A stretch of 64,000 bases of DNA from Streptomyces sp. S.PB5 (GCF_030403745.1 NZ_JAQMWP010000022.1:62001-126000); one strand, 5' to 3'. Shown: positions 8,194 to 17,317, counted from the stretch's first letter. The notes: a model not told the origin generated them from the letters alone. Made by a program: numbers and translations.

Positions 8194-9102
8194 GTGCCAA
8201 CTGCCATCGCCGTGACCGGTGCCGACATGGCGCTGCCGCCGCAGGACGAGCGGACCGTGCCCGCGGCCGTGCTCAAGGACCTCGACAGGGAACCGCTGGA
8301 GCGCTCGCTGGGCCGCATCCACGGGCTCGTCGAGCAGTACGGGCATGTGATCGTCGTCTGCTCCCAGGCGGTGCCGAAGGCGGTCGAGCGGCGCCTGCAC
8401 ACCGTACGGTCGCTCCTGGAGAGCGACCGTATCGCCCTGTTCCGTCCGGATCTGCCGCCGCTCGGACTCGCCGTCCTCGCCCGCCAGTTGCGGCAGCTGG
8501 CGTCCTGCGACCTCAGCCCGGGTGTCCTCGCGTCCGCCGGCCGGCTCCTCACCCACTACATCCACGCCGGCGCCGTCCTCGGCTCCGTCACCAAGCTCGA
8601 CCGCGTGCCCGTGGGCCTCAAGTCGCATGCCAAGTCATGGGTTCCGGGAAGTCAGTTCGGTGTGATCGCCCATCCCGAACCGCAGCTCGTCCGCATCGGC
8701 CCCGAAGCGGCCCTGGGCGGGCCCGAGTTCCGTACGTCCATGCTCGTCGCCAAGGGGCAGCAGTTCCAGTCCGACTGGGTCACCACGACCCTCGCCCCGG
8801 CCTGGAACGTCCAGGGACTGCGCGAGACCACCCTGCCCGCCGAGTCGGCACCCTGGTGGGGCACCCCGAAGCTCGTCGAGTTCTGTTCCTTCCTGCCCGA
8901 CCTCTCGGTGCTTTACCAGCTGGTCACGTCGGTCCGGCAGAGTTCCTGCCACTGGTGCGGCATCGACGTCATCGGCGACCGCTGCGTGTTCTGTTCCGCC
9001 ACTTCACCGCTCACCGAGAACCAGCACCAGGCCCAGAACCAGACCCAGGCCCAGAACCAGTCCCGGAAGCAGTATCCGCAGAATCAACTCACCGCCGGGT
9101 GA
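8194..9102 (+). CDS. Conserved hypothetical protein with C-terminal zinc ribbon, first gene of the pilus locus
   Basis: 302 residues, no membrane segment. The body is mixed alpha/beta with no family I can name. Near the end is CHWCGIDVIGDRCVFC, a CxxC...CxxC zinc-ribbon-like motif, followed by a Gln/Asn-rich tail (repeats of QAQNQ) that is probably disordered. Start chosen at GTG 8194 because GGGGAG lies six bases before it. It precedes cpaB by 39 bp on the same strand, so it is probably the first gene of the Tad operon. A role in assembly or its regulation is inferred from position alone. Confidence 0.75.
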   Translation: MPTAIAVTGADMALPPQDERTVPAAVLKDLDREPLERSLGRIHGLVEQYGHVIVVCSQAVPKAVERRLHTVRSLLESDRIALFRPDLPPLGLAVLARQLRQLASCDLSPGVLASAGRLLTHYIHAGAVLGSVTKLDRVPVGLKSHAKSWVPGSQFGVIAHPEPQLVRIGPEAALGGPEFRTSMLVAKGQQFQSDWVTTTLAPAWNVQGLRETTLPAESAPWWGTPKLVEFCSFLPDLSVLYQLVTSVRQSSCHWCGIDVIGDRCVFCSATSPLTENQHQAQNQTQAQNQSRKQYPQNQLTAG

Positions 9103-9141
9103 GCCCTGTCGACCTAATCCCCCAATGAGGTTGCACGGTCC

Positions 9142-9849
9142 ATGAACTCCCGTCAGCGCCGCGGCGTGATACTCCTGATCCTGTCGGTCGTCTGCGCCCT
9201 CGCGGCCTTCGCCGGCGTCCTCTCCGTCATCAACGACGTGAAGTCCAAGGTCGGCCCCGAGGTCACCGCGTACCGCCTCAAGGGCGACATCGAGCCCTAC
9301 ACGGCACTCAGCGCGGGCCAGTTCGAGAAGACCGAGATGCCCGAGCGCTGGCTGTCCTCCACGGCGGTCACCGACCTCCGGGACATCGAGGGCAAGATCG
9401 CGGTGACGACCCTCAAGAAGGGCTCTTTGCTGCAGAGCGACATGATCGTGGCGCAGCCGGCTCTGCAGCCCGGGCAGCAGGAGGTCGCCATCATGATCGA
9501 CGCGGCGACCGGAGTGGCCGGCAAGATCACGCCGGGCTCCACGGTCAACGTGTACGCCACCTTCGAGGGCGAGCGGGAGGGTGCTCCCGCCCAGTCCAAG
9601 ATCATCGTGACCAACGCGAAAGTCCTCGACGTCGGCAGGCTCACCTCGCTCGAACCCGACGAGAGCGACCGCAACCGGCGGACCACCGAGGCCGTCCCCA
9701 TCACCTTCGCCCTCTCCACCCTCGACGCCCAGCGCCTCACCTACGCCGAGTCGTTCGCCGAGCGGGTCCGCCTCGCCCTGGTGGCCCCCGGCGATCCCGC
9801 TCCGGTCCCCGACCAGGACCGTACGTACGAACTCACGAAGGACAAGTGA
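9142..9849 (+). CDS. cpaB: Flp pilus assembly protein CpaB/RcpC (SAF domain)
   Basis: 235 residues. One N-terminal transmembrane helix (about 9-30: GVILLILSVVCALAAFAGVL) anchors an extracytoplasmic SAF domain at about 42-105 (AYRLKGDIEPYTALSAGQF...) and a CpaB-type beta domain that follows. In Tad systems CpaB is an envelope-spanning accessory factor; in a Gram-positive it probably links the pilus base to the wall. Its TGA overlaps the GTG of the next gene by four bases, indicating translational coupling. Confidence 0.88.
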   Translation: MNSRQRRGVILLILSVVCALAAFAGVLSVINDVKSKVGPEVTAYRLKGDIEPYTALSAGQFEKTEMPERWLSSTAVTDLRDIEGKIAVTTLKKGSLLQSDMIVAQPALQPGQQEVAIMIDAATGVAGKITPGSTVNVYATFEGEREGAPAQSKIIVTNAKVLDVGRLTSLEPDESDRNRRTTEAVPITFALSTLDAQRLTYAESFAERVRLALVAPGDPAPVPDQDRTYELTKDK

Positions 9850-11084
9850 GCCGCATGCCCACGAGGATCCTCCCGGCCGTAGGCGACGCGGACGCCGTCC
9901 GCTCCATCACCACGCTCCTCAGCCAGCTCCCGGACGCCGAGCCGGTCGCCCCGGTCGTCGACTCCACCCAGCTCATCGACACCCTCGCCCGTCTCGCCGC
10001 CGAGTCGGTCGACGAACTCCCCGAGGTCGTGGTCGTCCACGAACGCATCGGCCCGGTCCCGGCGCTGGAACTCATCCGCGAGGTCGCCCTGCGCTTCCCC
10101 GCGGTCGGTGTCATCCTCGTCACCTCCGACGCAAGCCCCGGCCTCTTCCAGGCCGCCATGGACTACGGCGCCCGCGGACTCGTCGCCCTCCCGCTGAGCT
10201 ACGAGGAACTGGCCGTCCGGGTCCAGGCGGTCGCCCAGTGGTCGGTCGGCGTACGACGCCATCTGGGCGCCGCCGTCGATGTGTTCACCGGAGTCGGCGG
10301 CACCGTCGTCACGGTCAGCGGCTCTAAGGGCGGAGTGGGCACGACCCTGACCGCCATCCAACTCGCCCTGGCCGCCCAGGCGTCGGGCCGCAGCACCGTA
10401 CTGGTCGACCTCGACCTGCAGACCGGGGACATCGCCTCCTTCCTGGACGTCCAGTTCAGGCGCTCGGTGGCCGACCTCGCCACCATCACCGACATCTCCC
10501 CGCGCGTCCTGGCCGACGCCGTCTTCCGCCATGACACCGGCGTCGCCCTTCTGCTGGCCCCCGGCGAGGGCGAACGCGGCGAGGAGGTCACCGACCGCGC
10601 CGCCCGCCAGATCGTCAGCGCCCTGCGCTCCCGCTACGAGGTCGTGGTCATCGACTGCGGCGCCCAGATAGGTGGCGCGGGCGCGGCGGCGGTCGAGATG
10701 GCCGACACGGCCCTGCTGGTCACCACCCCGGACGTGATCGCGGTCCGCGGCGCCAAACGGGCCGTACGCATGTGGGACCGGCTCCAGATCCGCAAGGCCG
10801 AGGAGACCACCGTGGTCGTCAACCGGCACACCAAGGGCACCGAGATCCAGCCGCCCCTCATCCAGAAGATCACCGGCACGGCCGTGGCGAGGGTCGCGAT
10901 CCCCGCCAACTTCAAGGAACTGCAAGGGGTGGTGGACGCCGGCCGGGTCCATGAGCTGGACAGCAGGAGCGCGGTGAAGCAGGCCCTGTGGGGGCTCGCG
11001 GGGGAGCTCGGCCTGGTCAAGACGGTCGAAGGGACACAGAAGACCGGGCTGGGCTTTCGCCGCCGCAAGGAGCTCGGGCCATGA
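9846..11084 (+). CDS. tadZ: TadZ/CpaE-like ATPase of the Flp pilus
   Basis: 412 residues. The N-terminal 125 or so residues look like an atypical receiver domain, as in CpaE/TadZ. The C-terminal part is a MinD/ParA-type ATPase with a deviant Walker A, SGSKGGVGTTLTAIQLA (Lys161), then VLVDLDLQTGDIA and VVIDCGAQ for the Walker B region. TadZ proteins position the Tad apparatus at the membrane. The GTG start overlaps the cpaB stop, and its own TGA overlaps the next ATG. Confidence 0.88.
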   Translation: MSRMPTRILPAVGDADAVRSITTLLSQLPDAEPVAPVVDSTQLIDTLARLAAESVDELPEVVVVHERIGPVPALELIREVALRFPAVGVILVTSDASPGLFQAAMDYGARGLVALPLSYEELAVRVQAVAQWSVGVRRHLGAAVDVFTGVGGTVVTVSGSKGGVGTTLTAIQLALAAQASGRSTVLVDLDLQTGDIASFLDVQFRRSVADLATITDISPRVLADAVFRHDTGVALLLAPGEGERGEEVTDRAARQIVSALRSRYEVVVIDCGAQIGGAGAAAVEMADTALLVTTPDVIAVRGAKRAVRMWDRLQIRKAEETTVVVNRHTKGTEIQPPLIQKITGTAVARVAIPANFKELQGVVDAGRVHELDSRSAVKQALWGLAGELGLVKTVEGTQKTGLGFRRRKELGP

Positions 11085-11449
11085 GAAGGCGCCGGGACGC
11101 GGGCCAGGTCACCATCGAGTTCCTCGGCATGACCCCGCTGATCATCCTGACGCTGGTGCTGGTGTGGCAGTTCGTGCTGGTGGGATACACCTTCACGCTG
11201 GCGGGGAATGCTGCGGACGAGGCGGTACGGGCGGGAACGGCGTCCGAGGGACAGGCCGCGTGCGAAGCGGCGGGCAGGGAGGATCTGCCGGGTGCGTGGC
11301 AGGGGGACGCCGAGGTGGACTGTCAGGCGGACGGCGACTACGTCACGGCCGATGTGACCCTGAGAGTGCCTGTTCTCTTCCCCGGCGCGATCGGCTTCCC
11401 GTTCACCGTCGAGGGCCACGCGGGGGCGGTCCAGGAGGAGAAGGACTGA
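11081..11449 (+). CDS. TadE-like pseudopilin
   Basis: 122 residues beginning MRRRRDAGQVTIEFLGMTPL. A short basic leader, a Gly then Q-V-T-I-E-F, and a hydrophobic helix of about 20 residues match the class III signal of TadE/TadF minor pilins, cleaved after Gly with Glu at +5. The rest is a small extracytoplasmic domain with two Cys that could form a disulfide. Start ATG at 11081 overlaps the tadZ stop. It is expected to be a minor component or initiator of the Flp pilus. Confidence 0.85.
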   Translation: MRRRRDAGQVTIEFLGMTPLIILTLVLVWQFVLVGYTFTLAGNAADEAVRAGTASEGQAACEAAGREDLPGAWQGDAEVDCQADGDYVTADVTLRVPVLFPGAIGFPFTVEGHAGAVQEEKD

Positions 11450-11450
11450 G

Positions 11451-11801
11451 ATGTCGTACGACTCGAAAGTCCGCGACCGCGGCCAAGTGGCCATCGAGTA
11501 CCTCGGGTTCATCCCGATCCTGCTCCTCGTCGCACTGGCCGGCGTACAGGTCGGGCTGATCGCCTACGCCGCCCAGCAGGCCGGTACGGCGGCCAGGGCG
11601 GGGGCGCGGGCGGCCTCGCTCGACAACAGCGCGCAGGAAGGCTGCACGACCGCGATCAGCGACTGGCTGTCCGTCGCCTGTTCCGCGGCGGTGGGCGGCG
11701 ACTCGGTCACGGTCACCGCCACCGTCGACATCCCCTCCATCGTCCCGGGCTGGGACTTCGGGGACGCCAACAAGACCGCCACCATGCCGCTCGACCACTG
11801 A
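11451..11801 (+). CDS. Second TadE-like pseudopilin
   Basis: 116 residues starting MSYDSKVRDRGQVAIEYLGF: a polar leader, Gly, then Q-V-A-I-E-Y and a 20-residue hydrophobic helix, again a prepilin-type cleavage signal. The small extracytoplasmic domain carries two Cys. It starts one base after the previous stop and is clearly a duplicate of the same family with diverged C-terminus. A long gap-free operon context with tadA supports a minor pilin role. Confidence 0.85.
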   Translation: MSYDSKVRDRGQVAIEYLGFIPILLLVALAGVQVGLIAYAAQQAGTAARAGARAASLDNSAQEGCTTAISDWLSVACSAAVGGDSVTVTATVDIPSIVPGWDFGDANKTATMPLDH

Positions 11802-11814
11802 ACGAGGTACGACC

Positions 11815-13152
11815 ATGAGCCTGCGCGCACGCATCAGCACCCCCGAGGAGAACGGCAGCCGGGGCGAGGACGGGCATCTCGTCGCCTCCTACCGCGCCAA
11901 GCTCCTGGAGGAGATCGACCTCGCGGAGATGAGCTCGCTGGCGGCGGCCGAGCGCAGGGCCCGTCTGGAGCGGGTGCTCGGGCACATCATCAGCCGCGAG
12001 GGCCCGGTCCTGTCGACGGTCGAGCGCTCTCAGCTGATCCGCAGGGTCGTCGACGAGGCACTCGGCCTCGGCATCCTGGAACCGCTCCTCGAAGACGCGT
12101 CGATCACCGAGATCATGGTCAACGGCCCGGACGCGATCTTCGTCGAACGCGGCGGCCGCGTCGAGCAGTTGCCGCTCCGCTTCCCCTCCCACGACCAGCT
12201 GATGCAGACCATCGAGCGGATCGTGTCGACGGTCAACCGGCGGGTGGACGAGTCGAATCCGATGGTCGACGCACGACTGCCGTCCGGTGAGCGGGTGAAC
12301 GTCATCATCCCGCCCCTGTCGCTCACGGGCGCGACCCTGACCATCCGCCGCTTCCCGCGCTCCTTCACCCTCCAGGAGATGATCGGCTTCGGCTCGCTCG
12401 ACGAGCACATGCTGTACCTGCTCGCGGGGTTGGTGCAGGCGAAGTTCAACATCATCGTCTCGGGCGCGACGGGCACCGGGAAGACCACACTGCTCAACGC
12501 CCTCTCCGGCCTGATCCCGGAGCACGAGCGCATCATCACCATCGAGGACTCGGCCGAACTCCAGCTCCAGCAGGCGCATGTGATCCGCCTGGAGTCCCGT
12601 CCCCCCAACGTCGAGGGCAAGGGCCGGGTGACCATCCGCGACCTGGTCCGCAACTCCCTGCGTATGCGCCCCGACCGGATCGTGGTCGGTGAGGTCCGGG
12701 GCGGCGAGTCCCTCGACATGCTCCAGGCGATGTCGACGGGCCACGACGGCTCCCTCGCCACGGTCCACGCCAACAGCACCGAGGACGCCCTGATGCGGCT
12801 GAAGACCCTGGCATCGATGTCCGAGGTCGGAGTCCCCTTCGAGGCACTGCACGACCAGATCAACAGCGCCGTCGACGTCCTCATCCAGCTGACCCGGTTC
12901 CCGGACGGAGCCCGCCGGATCACCGAGATCGCGATCCTGGACAGCCACGGCGGCGAGCCCTACCGCCTGGCCACGGTGGCCCGCTTCAACGCCCAGCCGA
13001 TGGCGGCGGACGGCAGGGTCTACGGCCAGTTCGACCTCTACCCGATGCCACGCCGTACCGCCGACCGCCTCTACATGGCCGGCCAGCCGATCCCCCAGGC
13101 CTTCGGCGTGGCCCAGTCCGTGCTCGAGCTGACGACCCGAGAAGCCAGGTAG
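11815..13152 (+). CDS. tadA: Tad pilus secretion ATPase TadA/CpaF
   Basis: 445-residue hexameric type II/IV secretion ATPase that powers pilin polymerisation at the inner face of the membrane. The N-terminal all-beta/helical domain includes DASITEIMVNGPDAIFVERG, typical of CpaF. Walker A is SGATGTGKTTLLNAL (Lys223), the Asp box is IITIEDSAELQL, the Walker B region is MRPDRIVVGEVRGGESLDML and the His box is GHDGSLATVHANS. All are intact. It lies 13 bp after the second TadE gene and 8 bp before tadB. Confidence 0.95.
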   Translation: MSLRARISTPEENGSRGEDGHLVASYRAKLLEEIDLAEMSSLAAAERRARLERVLGHIISREGPVLSTVERSQLIRRVVDEALGLGILEPLLEDASITEIMVNGPDAIFVERGGRVEQLPLRFPSHDQLMQTIERIVSTVNRRVDESNPMVDARLPSGERVNVIIPPLSLTGATLTIRRFPRSFTLQEMIGFGSLDEHMLYLLAGLVQAKFNIIVSGATGTGKTTLLNALSGLIPEHERIITIEDSAELQLQQAHVIRLESRPPNVEGKGRVTIRDLVRNSLRMRPDRIVVGEVRGGESLDMLQAMSTGHDGSLATVHANSTEDALMRLKTLASMSEVGVPFEALHDQINSAVDVLIQLTRFPDGARRITEIAILDSHGGEPYRLATVARFNAQPMAADGRVYGQFDLYPMPRRTADRLYMAGQPIPQAFGVAQSVLELTTREAR

Positions 13153-13160
13153 GTGCCCCC

Positions 13161-14105
13161 ATGGAACTCGACTCCCTGATCACCCTCACCACGGGCATCA
13201 CCCTGCTGACCTGCGGCCTGGCCGTGGCGGGCCTGCACGCGTACGCCATGGGCAAGGCCCAGCGCCAGGCCCTCGTCGACCGGCTCTCCGCGACCGGCCA
13301 GATACCGCAGGGCGTCCGCCGACGCCGCTTCCCGAAACTGGACCGCCGGCTGCGCGCCACCAAACCGGGCCGGAAACTCGAACTCCGCCTCGCAGCGACA
13401 GGCTTGGACATCACACCGGGCGAGTTCTTCGTCTACATGATGTCCACGGCGGCCGGCCTGTGGCTGATCGGCCAGGCCGCCCTGGCCCCGTTCTTCGGCC
13501 CGATCGCCGGGCTGCTGGGCATCTGGGCGGCGCTGCAGTTCCTCAACTGGCAGCGCCAGAAGCGCATCGAGAAGTTCATCAACCAACTCCCGGAGCTTTC
13601 GCGGATCTTGGCGAACGCGACCCAGGCGGGCCTGGCCCTGCGCACGGCGATCGGCATGGCGGCGGAGGAACTGGAGGCCCCGGCGGGCGAGGAGTTGGGC
13701 AAGGTCACCAACCAACTGGCCCTGGGCGCCTCGCTGGACGAGGCGCTGGACGAAATGGCGGAGCGCCTGCCGTCCCGCGAACTGGTCGTACTCGTCACGA
13801 CGCTGGTGCTGTCGAACCGCGCGGGCGGCCAGGTGGTCGGCGCCCTGCGGAACCTGACGGAGACGCTGGAGGAGAGGAAGGAGACCAGGCGAGAGGTCCG
13901 CACCCAGCTCTCCCAGGTCAACATGACCTCGTACGCCGTCCCCGTCCTCGGCATCGGCTCGCTGCTGCTGATGAACAGCGTGAAGGAGGGCGCCCTGGAC
14001 CGTATGACGGGCTCCCCGTTCGGCCAGGCGGCGGTGATCATCGCGTTCGGACTCTATGCGGTGGGGTTCATCCTGATCCGCCGCCTGTCCCGGATCGACG
14101 TCTGA
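13161..14105 (+). CDS. tadB: Tad platform membrane protein TadB (type II secretion F family)
   Basis: 314 residues. One helix at the N-terminus, a basic cytoplasmic stretch, a central hydrophobic pair (about 93-130), then the T2SSF domain (QLPELSRILANATQAGLALR to VLSNRAGGQVVGALRNLTE) and two C-terminal membrane helices. TadB and TadC form the membrane platform that the TadA ATPase turns or pushes on. The start ATG at 13161 has AGGTAGGTG upstream; tadC follows after 13 bp. Confidence 0.92.
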   Translation: MELDSLITLTTGITLLTCGLAVAGLHAYAMGKAQRQALVDRLSATGQIPQGVRRRRFPKLDRRLRATKPGRKLELRLAATGLDITPGEFFVYMMSTAAGLWLIGQAALAPFFGPIAGLLGIWAALQFLNWQRQKRIEKFINQLPELSRILANATQAGLALRTAIGMAAEELEAPAGEELGKVTNQLALGASLDEALDEMAERLPSRELVVLVTTLVLSNRAGGQVVGALRNLTETLEERKETRREVRTQLSQVNMTSYAVPVLGIGSLLLMNSVKEGALDRMTGSPFGQAAVIIAFGLYAVGFILIRRLSRIDV

Positions 14106-14118
14106 GGGGGCCTGGGAC

Positions 14119-15006
14119 ATGGAGTATCTGCTCGCCCTGGCGATGGGCATCGCCGTCTGGGGCATCTTCGCGGGCATCCGGCTGTACCGGGCGGACGCCA
14201 AGCTGCCGGGAGACTTGGCTCTGGCCCTGGAGATCGGGTCCACGCGCACGAGCGCCGTCGACTCGGTGATCGACCGCCTGGGCATGCGCTACGCGCCCGC
14301 GGTCCTGCGCCTGATGGGCCCCAAGCAGGTGGCCAAGTACCGCCGCAAGATCGACCTCGCGGGCAACCCGGGCGGTCTGACGATCGACCGTTACGCGGCG
14401 CGGAGGGCGGTGTACGGCTTCCTGGGCGGTTTCGGCGGCCTGCTGTTCCTGATGCGGGGCAGCTTCGTCGTCGCCCTGCTGCTCTTCGCGTTCGCCGCGT
14501 TCTGGACGGAGGTCGGCATCTGGTCGGCGATCCGGATCCGCAGGGACGTGATCGAGCGGACGCTGCCGGACTTCCTCGACGTACTGGCGGTCGTGGTCAG
14601 CGCGGGCCTCGGCTTCCGTCAGGCACTGGACCGGGTCGCCTCCAAGTACGAGGGTCCCTGGGCGGACGAACTCCACATCACCCTGCGCCAGATGGACCTC
14701 GGCATGAGCCGCCGCCAGGCCTTCGCGGAGCTGCGGCGTCGCAACGACTCCGAGCAGGTGGCCATGTTCGTGACGGCGTTGCAGCAGGGCGAGGAGCTGG
14801 GCGCCCCGATCGTCGACACCCTGATCGCCCTCGCCAAGGACATGCGCCGCACGGACGCCCAGAACGCCCGCCGCAAGGCGGCCCGCGCGGTACCCAAGGC
14901 CACCATGATGATCACCACGTTCATGGTCCCGGCCACGATGCTGCTCCTCGGCGCGGGCCTGATCCTGGGCTCGGGGACGGACTTCGGTTCGATCACGGGC
15001 GAGTAG
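14119..15006 (+). CDS. tadC: Tad platform membrane protein TadC
   Basis: 295 residues, second F-family platform protein. N-terminal membrane helix (EYLLALAMGIAVWGIFAG), a Streptomyces-specific extension, a hydrophobic hairpin at about 95-135, the T2SSF domain (LPDFLDVLAVVVSAGLGFRQ, then RRNDSEQVAMFVTALQQ) and a closing membrane helix. Expected to pair with TadB. It is followed at once by a 22-bp tandem repeat and then by the two-component genes. Confidence 0.9.
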   Translation: MEYLLALAMGIAVWGIFAGIRLYRADAKLPGDLALALEIGSTRTSAVDSVIDRLGMRYAPAVLRLMGPKQVAKYRRKIDLAGNPGGLTIDRYAARRAVYGFLGGFGGLLFLMRGSFVVALLLFAFAAFWTEVGIWSAIRIRRDVIERTLPDFLDVLAVVVSAGLGFRQALDRVASKYEGPWADELHITLRQMDLGMSRRQAFAELRRRNDSEQVAMFVTALQQGEELGAPIVDTLIALAKDMRRTDAQNARRKAARAVPKATMMITTFMVPATMLLLGAGLILGSGTDFGSITGE

Positions 15007-15094
15007 GGGCGGGGAGAGGGGCGAGCAGGGGCGGGGAGAGGGGCAAGTACGGGCGCGGAGACGGGCTGGTAAGGGCGGGGAGAGATGGGCGAGA
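15007..15094 (+). repeat. Four tandem 22-bp G-rich repeats between tadC and the sensor kinase
   Basis: Four consecutive units of exactly 22 bp begin at 15007, 15029, 15051 and 15073. Each starts GGGCGGGGAG or a one-base variant (third unit GGGCGCGGAG). A decayed fifth unit may run toward the kinase ATG at 15111. The unit length is not a multiple of three and the array starts right after the tadC stop, so it is non-coding. Its runs of G could form strong secondary structure in mRNA or DNA between the machinery genes and the regulatory genes. Confidence 0.85.
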
Positions 15095-15110
15095 GTCGGG
15101 GAGGACAGCG

Positions 15111-16478
15111 ATGGCGATGACGAAGCCGCTCCCGGGAATCCGTATGCGGGGAGGCGCGGTAGCCGACAGCTCGGTCGCGGACGGTGGGGAAACCCCGAAG
15201 GTACGCCAATCGGCACCGGACGACGCAAGCACCACCCCCACCCCCACCCCCACCCCCGCCCTCCCCATCCAGCTCAACGCCCTCCAGGCCATGTGCCGTC
15301 AGGTCTTCGGCTTCCGCCTGGCGATGATCGCCCTGGCCTCCCCCGCCGCCCTCCTCAACGCCGCCCCCGGCCTGGGAGCCCGCCTGGTCGCCGCGGCCGT
15401 CCTGGTCACCTTCATGACCTCGTACGTCCTCTTCCGGGACTGGGAGCGCTTCGGCCCCCTCCTCCTGCGCCACCCCACCCTCCTCGCCGTGGACACCCTC
15501 TTCGGCGCCCTGCTCCTGATCTCGGCGGGCCCGGACACCACGCTGGCGTACGTCAGCGTCTGCACCCCCCTCCTCGCAGGCCTCGTCTACGGCTGGCGCG
15601 GCGCGGGCTGCTTCGCCTCCCTCCAGGGCCTGATCCTCGTCACGGTCTACGCCGCCTCGAAGGACCTGCACCCCACGGTCGCCGAGGCGCTGCTCCTGCC
15701 GGGCCTGTGTGTCGTCACGGGCGCCATGGGAGTGACCCTGCGCAACCTGATGTTCCGCTTCGGCGCGGCGACCCAGGCCCTGACCTCGGTGAAGGCCCGC
15801 CTGGCCGCCACGGAGGCGGTCGCCGCCGAACGCGCCCGCCTGGCCCGCGAGATGCACGACTCGGTCGCCAAGACGCTGTACGGCGTCGCGCTCGCGGCGG
15901 AGGGCCTGGCGAACTCGGCTCACCGCACCGACGACCCGAAGCTGATCAGGGAGCAGGCGGAACTGGTGGCCCGCTCGGCCCGCCGGGCCGCCGCCGAGTC
16001 CAGGGAGCTCCTCACCGACCTGCGCCGTGAATCCGACCCCTCGCACGGCACGGACGTACTGGGGGAACTGGCGGCCCGCACCCGCGACTTCAGCACCCGC
16101 ACCGGTCTGCCCGCCACCTACCGTCCCACCGGCGAGCACACCACGCTCCCCCCGGTCCCGCCCGCCGTGGCCCGTCAACTCCTCACGATCGCCTCGGAAG
16201 CGATGGAGAACGCCCACCGCCACGCGACCGCGGACCACGTGGACGTGAGCGCCGGTGTCCAGGGCGACCTGCTGCTCCTGAGCGTCCACGACGACGGCTG
16301 CGGCCTGGCCCCCGGCACCAGCCTCGAAAACCTCCGCCGCACCGGCCACTTCGGCCTGGTCGGCATGGTCGAGAGGGCCGCCTCGGTCGGCGCCCGCATC
16401 CGCATCGGCCGCGGGGTCCACGCCAAGGGCACGGAGGTCCGGCTGGAACTGCCGCTGGCGGCCCTCACCGACACATGA
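15111..16478 (+). CDS. Sensor histidine kinase (HisKA_3 type) in the pilus locus
   Basis: 455 residues. A disordered N-terminus with a Thr-Pro run is followed by about five or six membrane helices (roughly residues 65-200), a short coiled coil, the H-box LAREMHDSVAKTLYGVALAA with phospho-acceptor His249, and an HATPase domain with IASEAMENAHRHA (N-box) and VHDDGCGLAP (G-box). It phosphorylates the response regulator encoded next, whose upstream in-frame ATG overlaps this stop. No large extracellular sensor is present, so the signal is probably sensed in or at the membrane. A role controlling pilus genes is inferred from location. Confidence 0.92.
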   Translation: MAMTKPLPGIRMRGGAVADSSVADGGETPKVRQSAPDDASTTPTPTPTPALPIQLNALQAMCRQVFGFRLAMIALASPAALLNAAPGLGARLVAAAVLVTFMTSYVLFRDWERFGPLLLRHPTLLAVDTLFGALLLISAGPDTTLAYVSVCTPLLAGLVYGWRGAGCFASLQGLILVTVYAASKDLHPTVAEALLLPGLCVVTGAMGVTLRNLMFRFGAATQALTSVKARLAATEAVAAERARLAREMHDSVAKTLYGVALAAEGLANSAHRTDDPKLIREQAELVARSARRAAAESRELLTDLRRESDPSHGTDVLGELAARTRDFSTRTGLPATYRPTGEHTTLPPVPPAVARQLLTIASEAMENAHRHATADHVDVSAGVQGDLLLLSVHDDGCGLAPGTSLENLRRTGHFGLVGMVERAASVGARIRIGRGVHAKGTEVRLELPLAALTDT

Positions 16479-16522
16479 CGTACGCCACCCCCGTCCCCCA
16501 CCCCACGAGAGGAGGCCGCCCG

Positions 16523-17317
16523 ATGCCGGACCAGACCGTTCCCCACCCCGGCCCCGCGCAGCCACCCGACCCCTTCGACGGCTTCCCGCCACCCGCGGCC
16601 CGACCGGGCACCCTGCGCGTCGTGGTGGCGGACGACAACCCCGTCGTACGCGCCGGCCTCACCGCCCTCCTCTCCGGCCGCGAGGACATCACGGTCGTGG
16701 CGGAGGCCGCCGACGGCCGCCAGGCCTACGAGGCAGCACGCGTCCACCGCCCCGACGTGATCCTCCTGGACGTCCGCATGCCGGGCGTGGACGGCATCTC
16801 GGCCCTCCCACACCTGGTCCGCATCGCCCCGGTGGTGATGCTCACCTACAGCCGGGAGGCGGAGATCGTCCACGAGGCCCTGCGCCGGGGCGCCGGCGGC
16901 TATCTGGTCCACGGCGAGTTCACGGCGGACCAACTGGTCGACGCCGTACGGGACATCGGGAACGGCAAAGCCCACTTCACGCCCACGGCGGCGGACGCCC
17001 TGGTCACGACCCCGATTCAACCAAGTGCGACTGCACACGAAAATTTGCAGCAAAGTCCCAAGTCTGGACTGAGTTTCGTCAAAGCACTTTCGCAACTGCA
17101 ATCAGATGTGGGACAGTCTGACAAGTCGCGGTTCCAACTCAGCACGAGGGAGGCGGAGATCATGGACCTCATCGCATCGGGCATGACCAACCAGCAGATC
17201 GCCGCCACCTGCTTCATCAGCGAGAAGACGGTCAAGAACCACATCAACCGCATCTTCGCCAAGCTCCACAGCACCAGCCGCGCGGAGGCCGCGGCGAAAT
17301 GGCTCGGGGTGAGTTGA
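16523..17317 (+). CDS. NarL/LuxR-type response regulator with atypical receiver and AT-rich linker
   Basis: 264 residues. Receiver at about 30-150 with the acidic pair ADDN, phospho-acceptor Asp83 (VILLDVRMPG) and Thr (VVMLTYSR), but the conserved Lys is replaced by His130 (GGYLVHGEF). The LuxR HTH follows near 205-262 (LSTREAEIMDLIASGMTNQQ, then EKTVKNHINRI). Between them lies a Gln/Ser-rich linker whose DNA (about 17019-17130) is much lower in G+C than the surroundings; the first 60 nt are about 47%. Start at 16523 is preferred for its GAGGAGG site; an in-frame ATG at 16475 overlaps the kinase stop. Confidence 0.9.
   Translation: MPDQTVPHPGPAQPPDPFDGFPPPAARPGTLRVVVADDNPVVRAGLTALLSGREDITVVAEAADGRQAYEAARVHRPDVILLDVRMPGVDGISALPHLVRIAPVVMLTYSREAEIVHEALRRGAGGYLVHGEFTADQLVDAVRDIGNGKAHFTPTAADALVTTPIQPSATAHENLQQSPKSGLSFVKALSQLQSDVGQSDKSRFQLSTREAEIMDLIASGMTNQQIAATCFISEKTVKNHINRIFAKLHSTSRAEAAAKWLGVS

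Noticed and set aside
15226..15256. Hexanucleotide run (repeats of CCCCCA) in the sensor kinase 5' end as a phase-variable switch
   Set aside because: The six-base unit keeps the reading frame when copies are gained or lost, so it would only change a Thr-Pro stretch and not switch the gene on or off.
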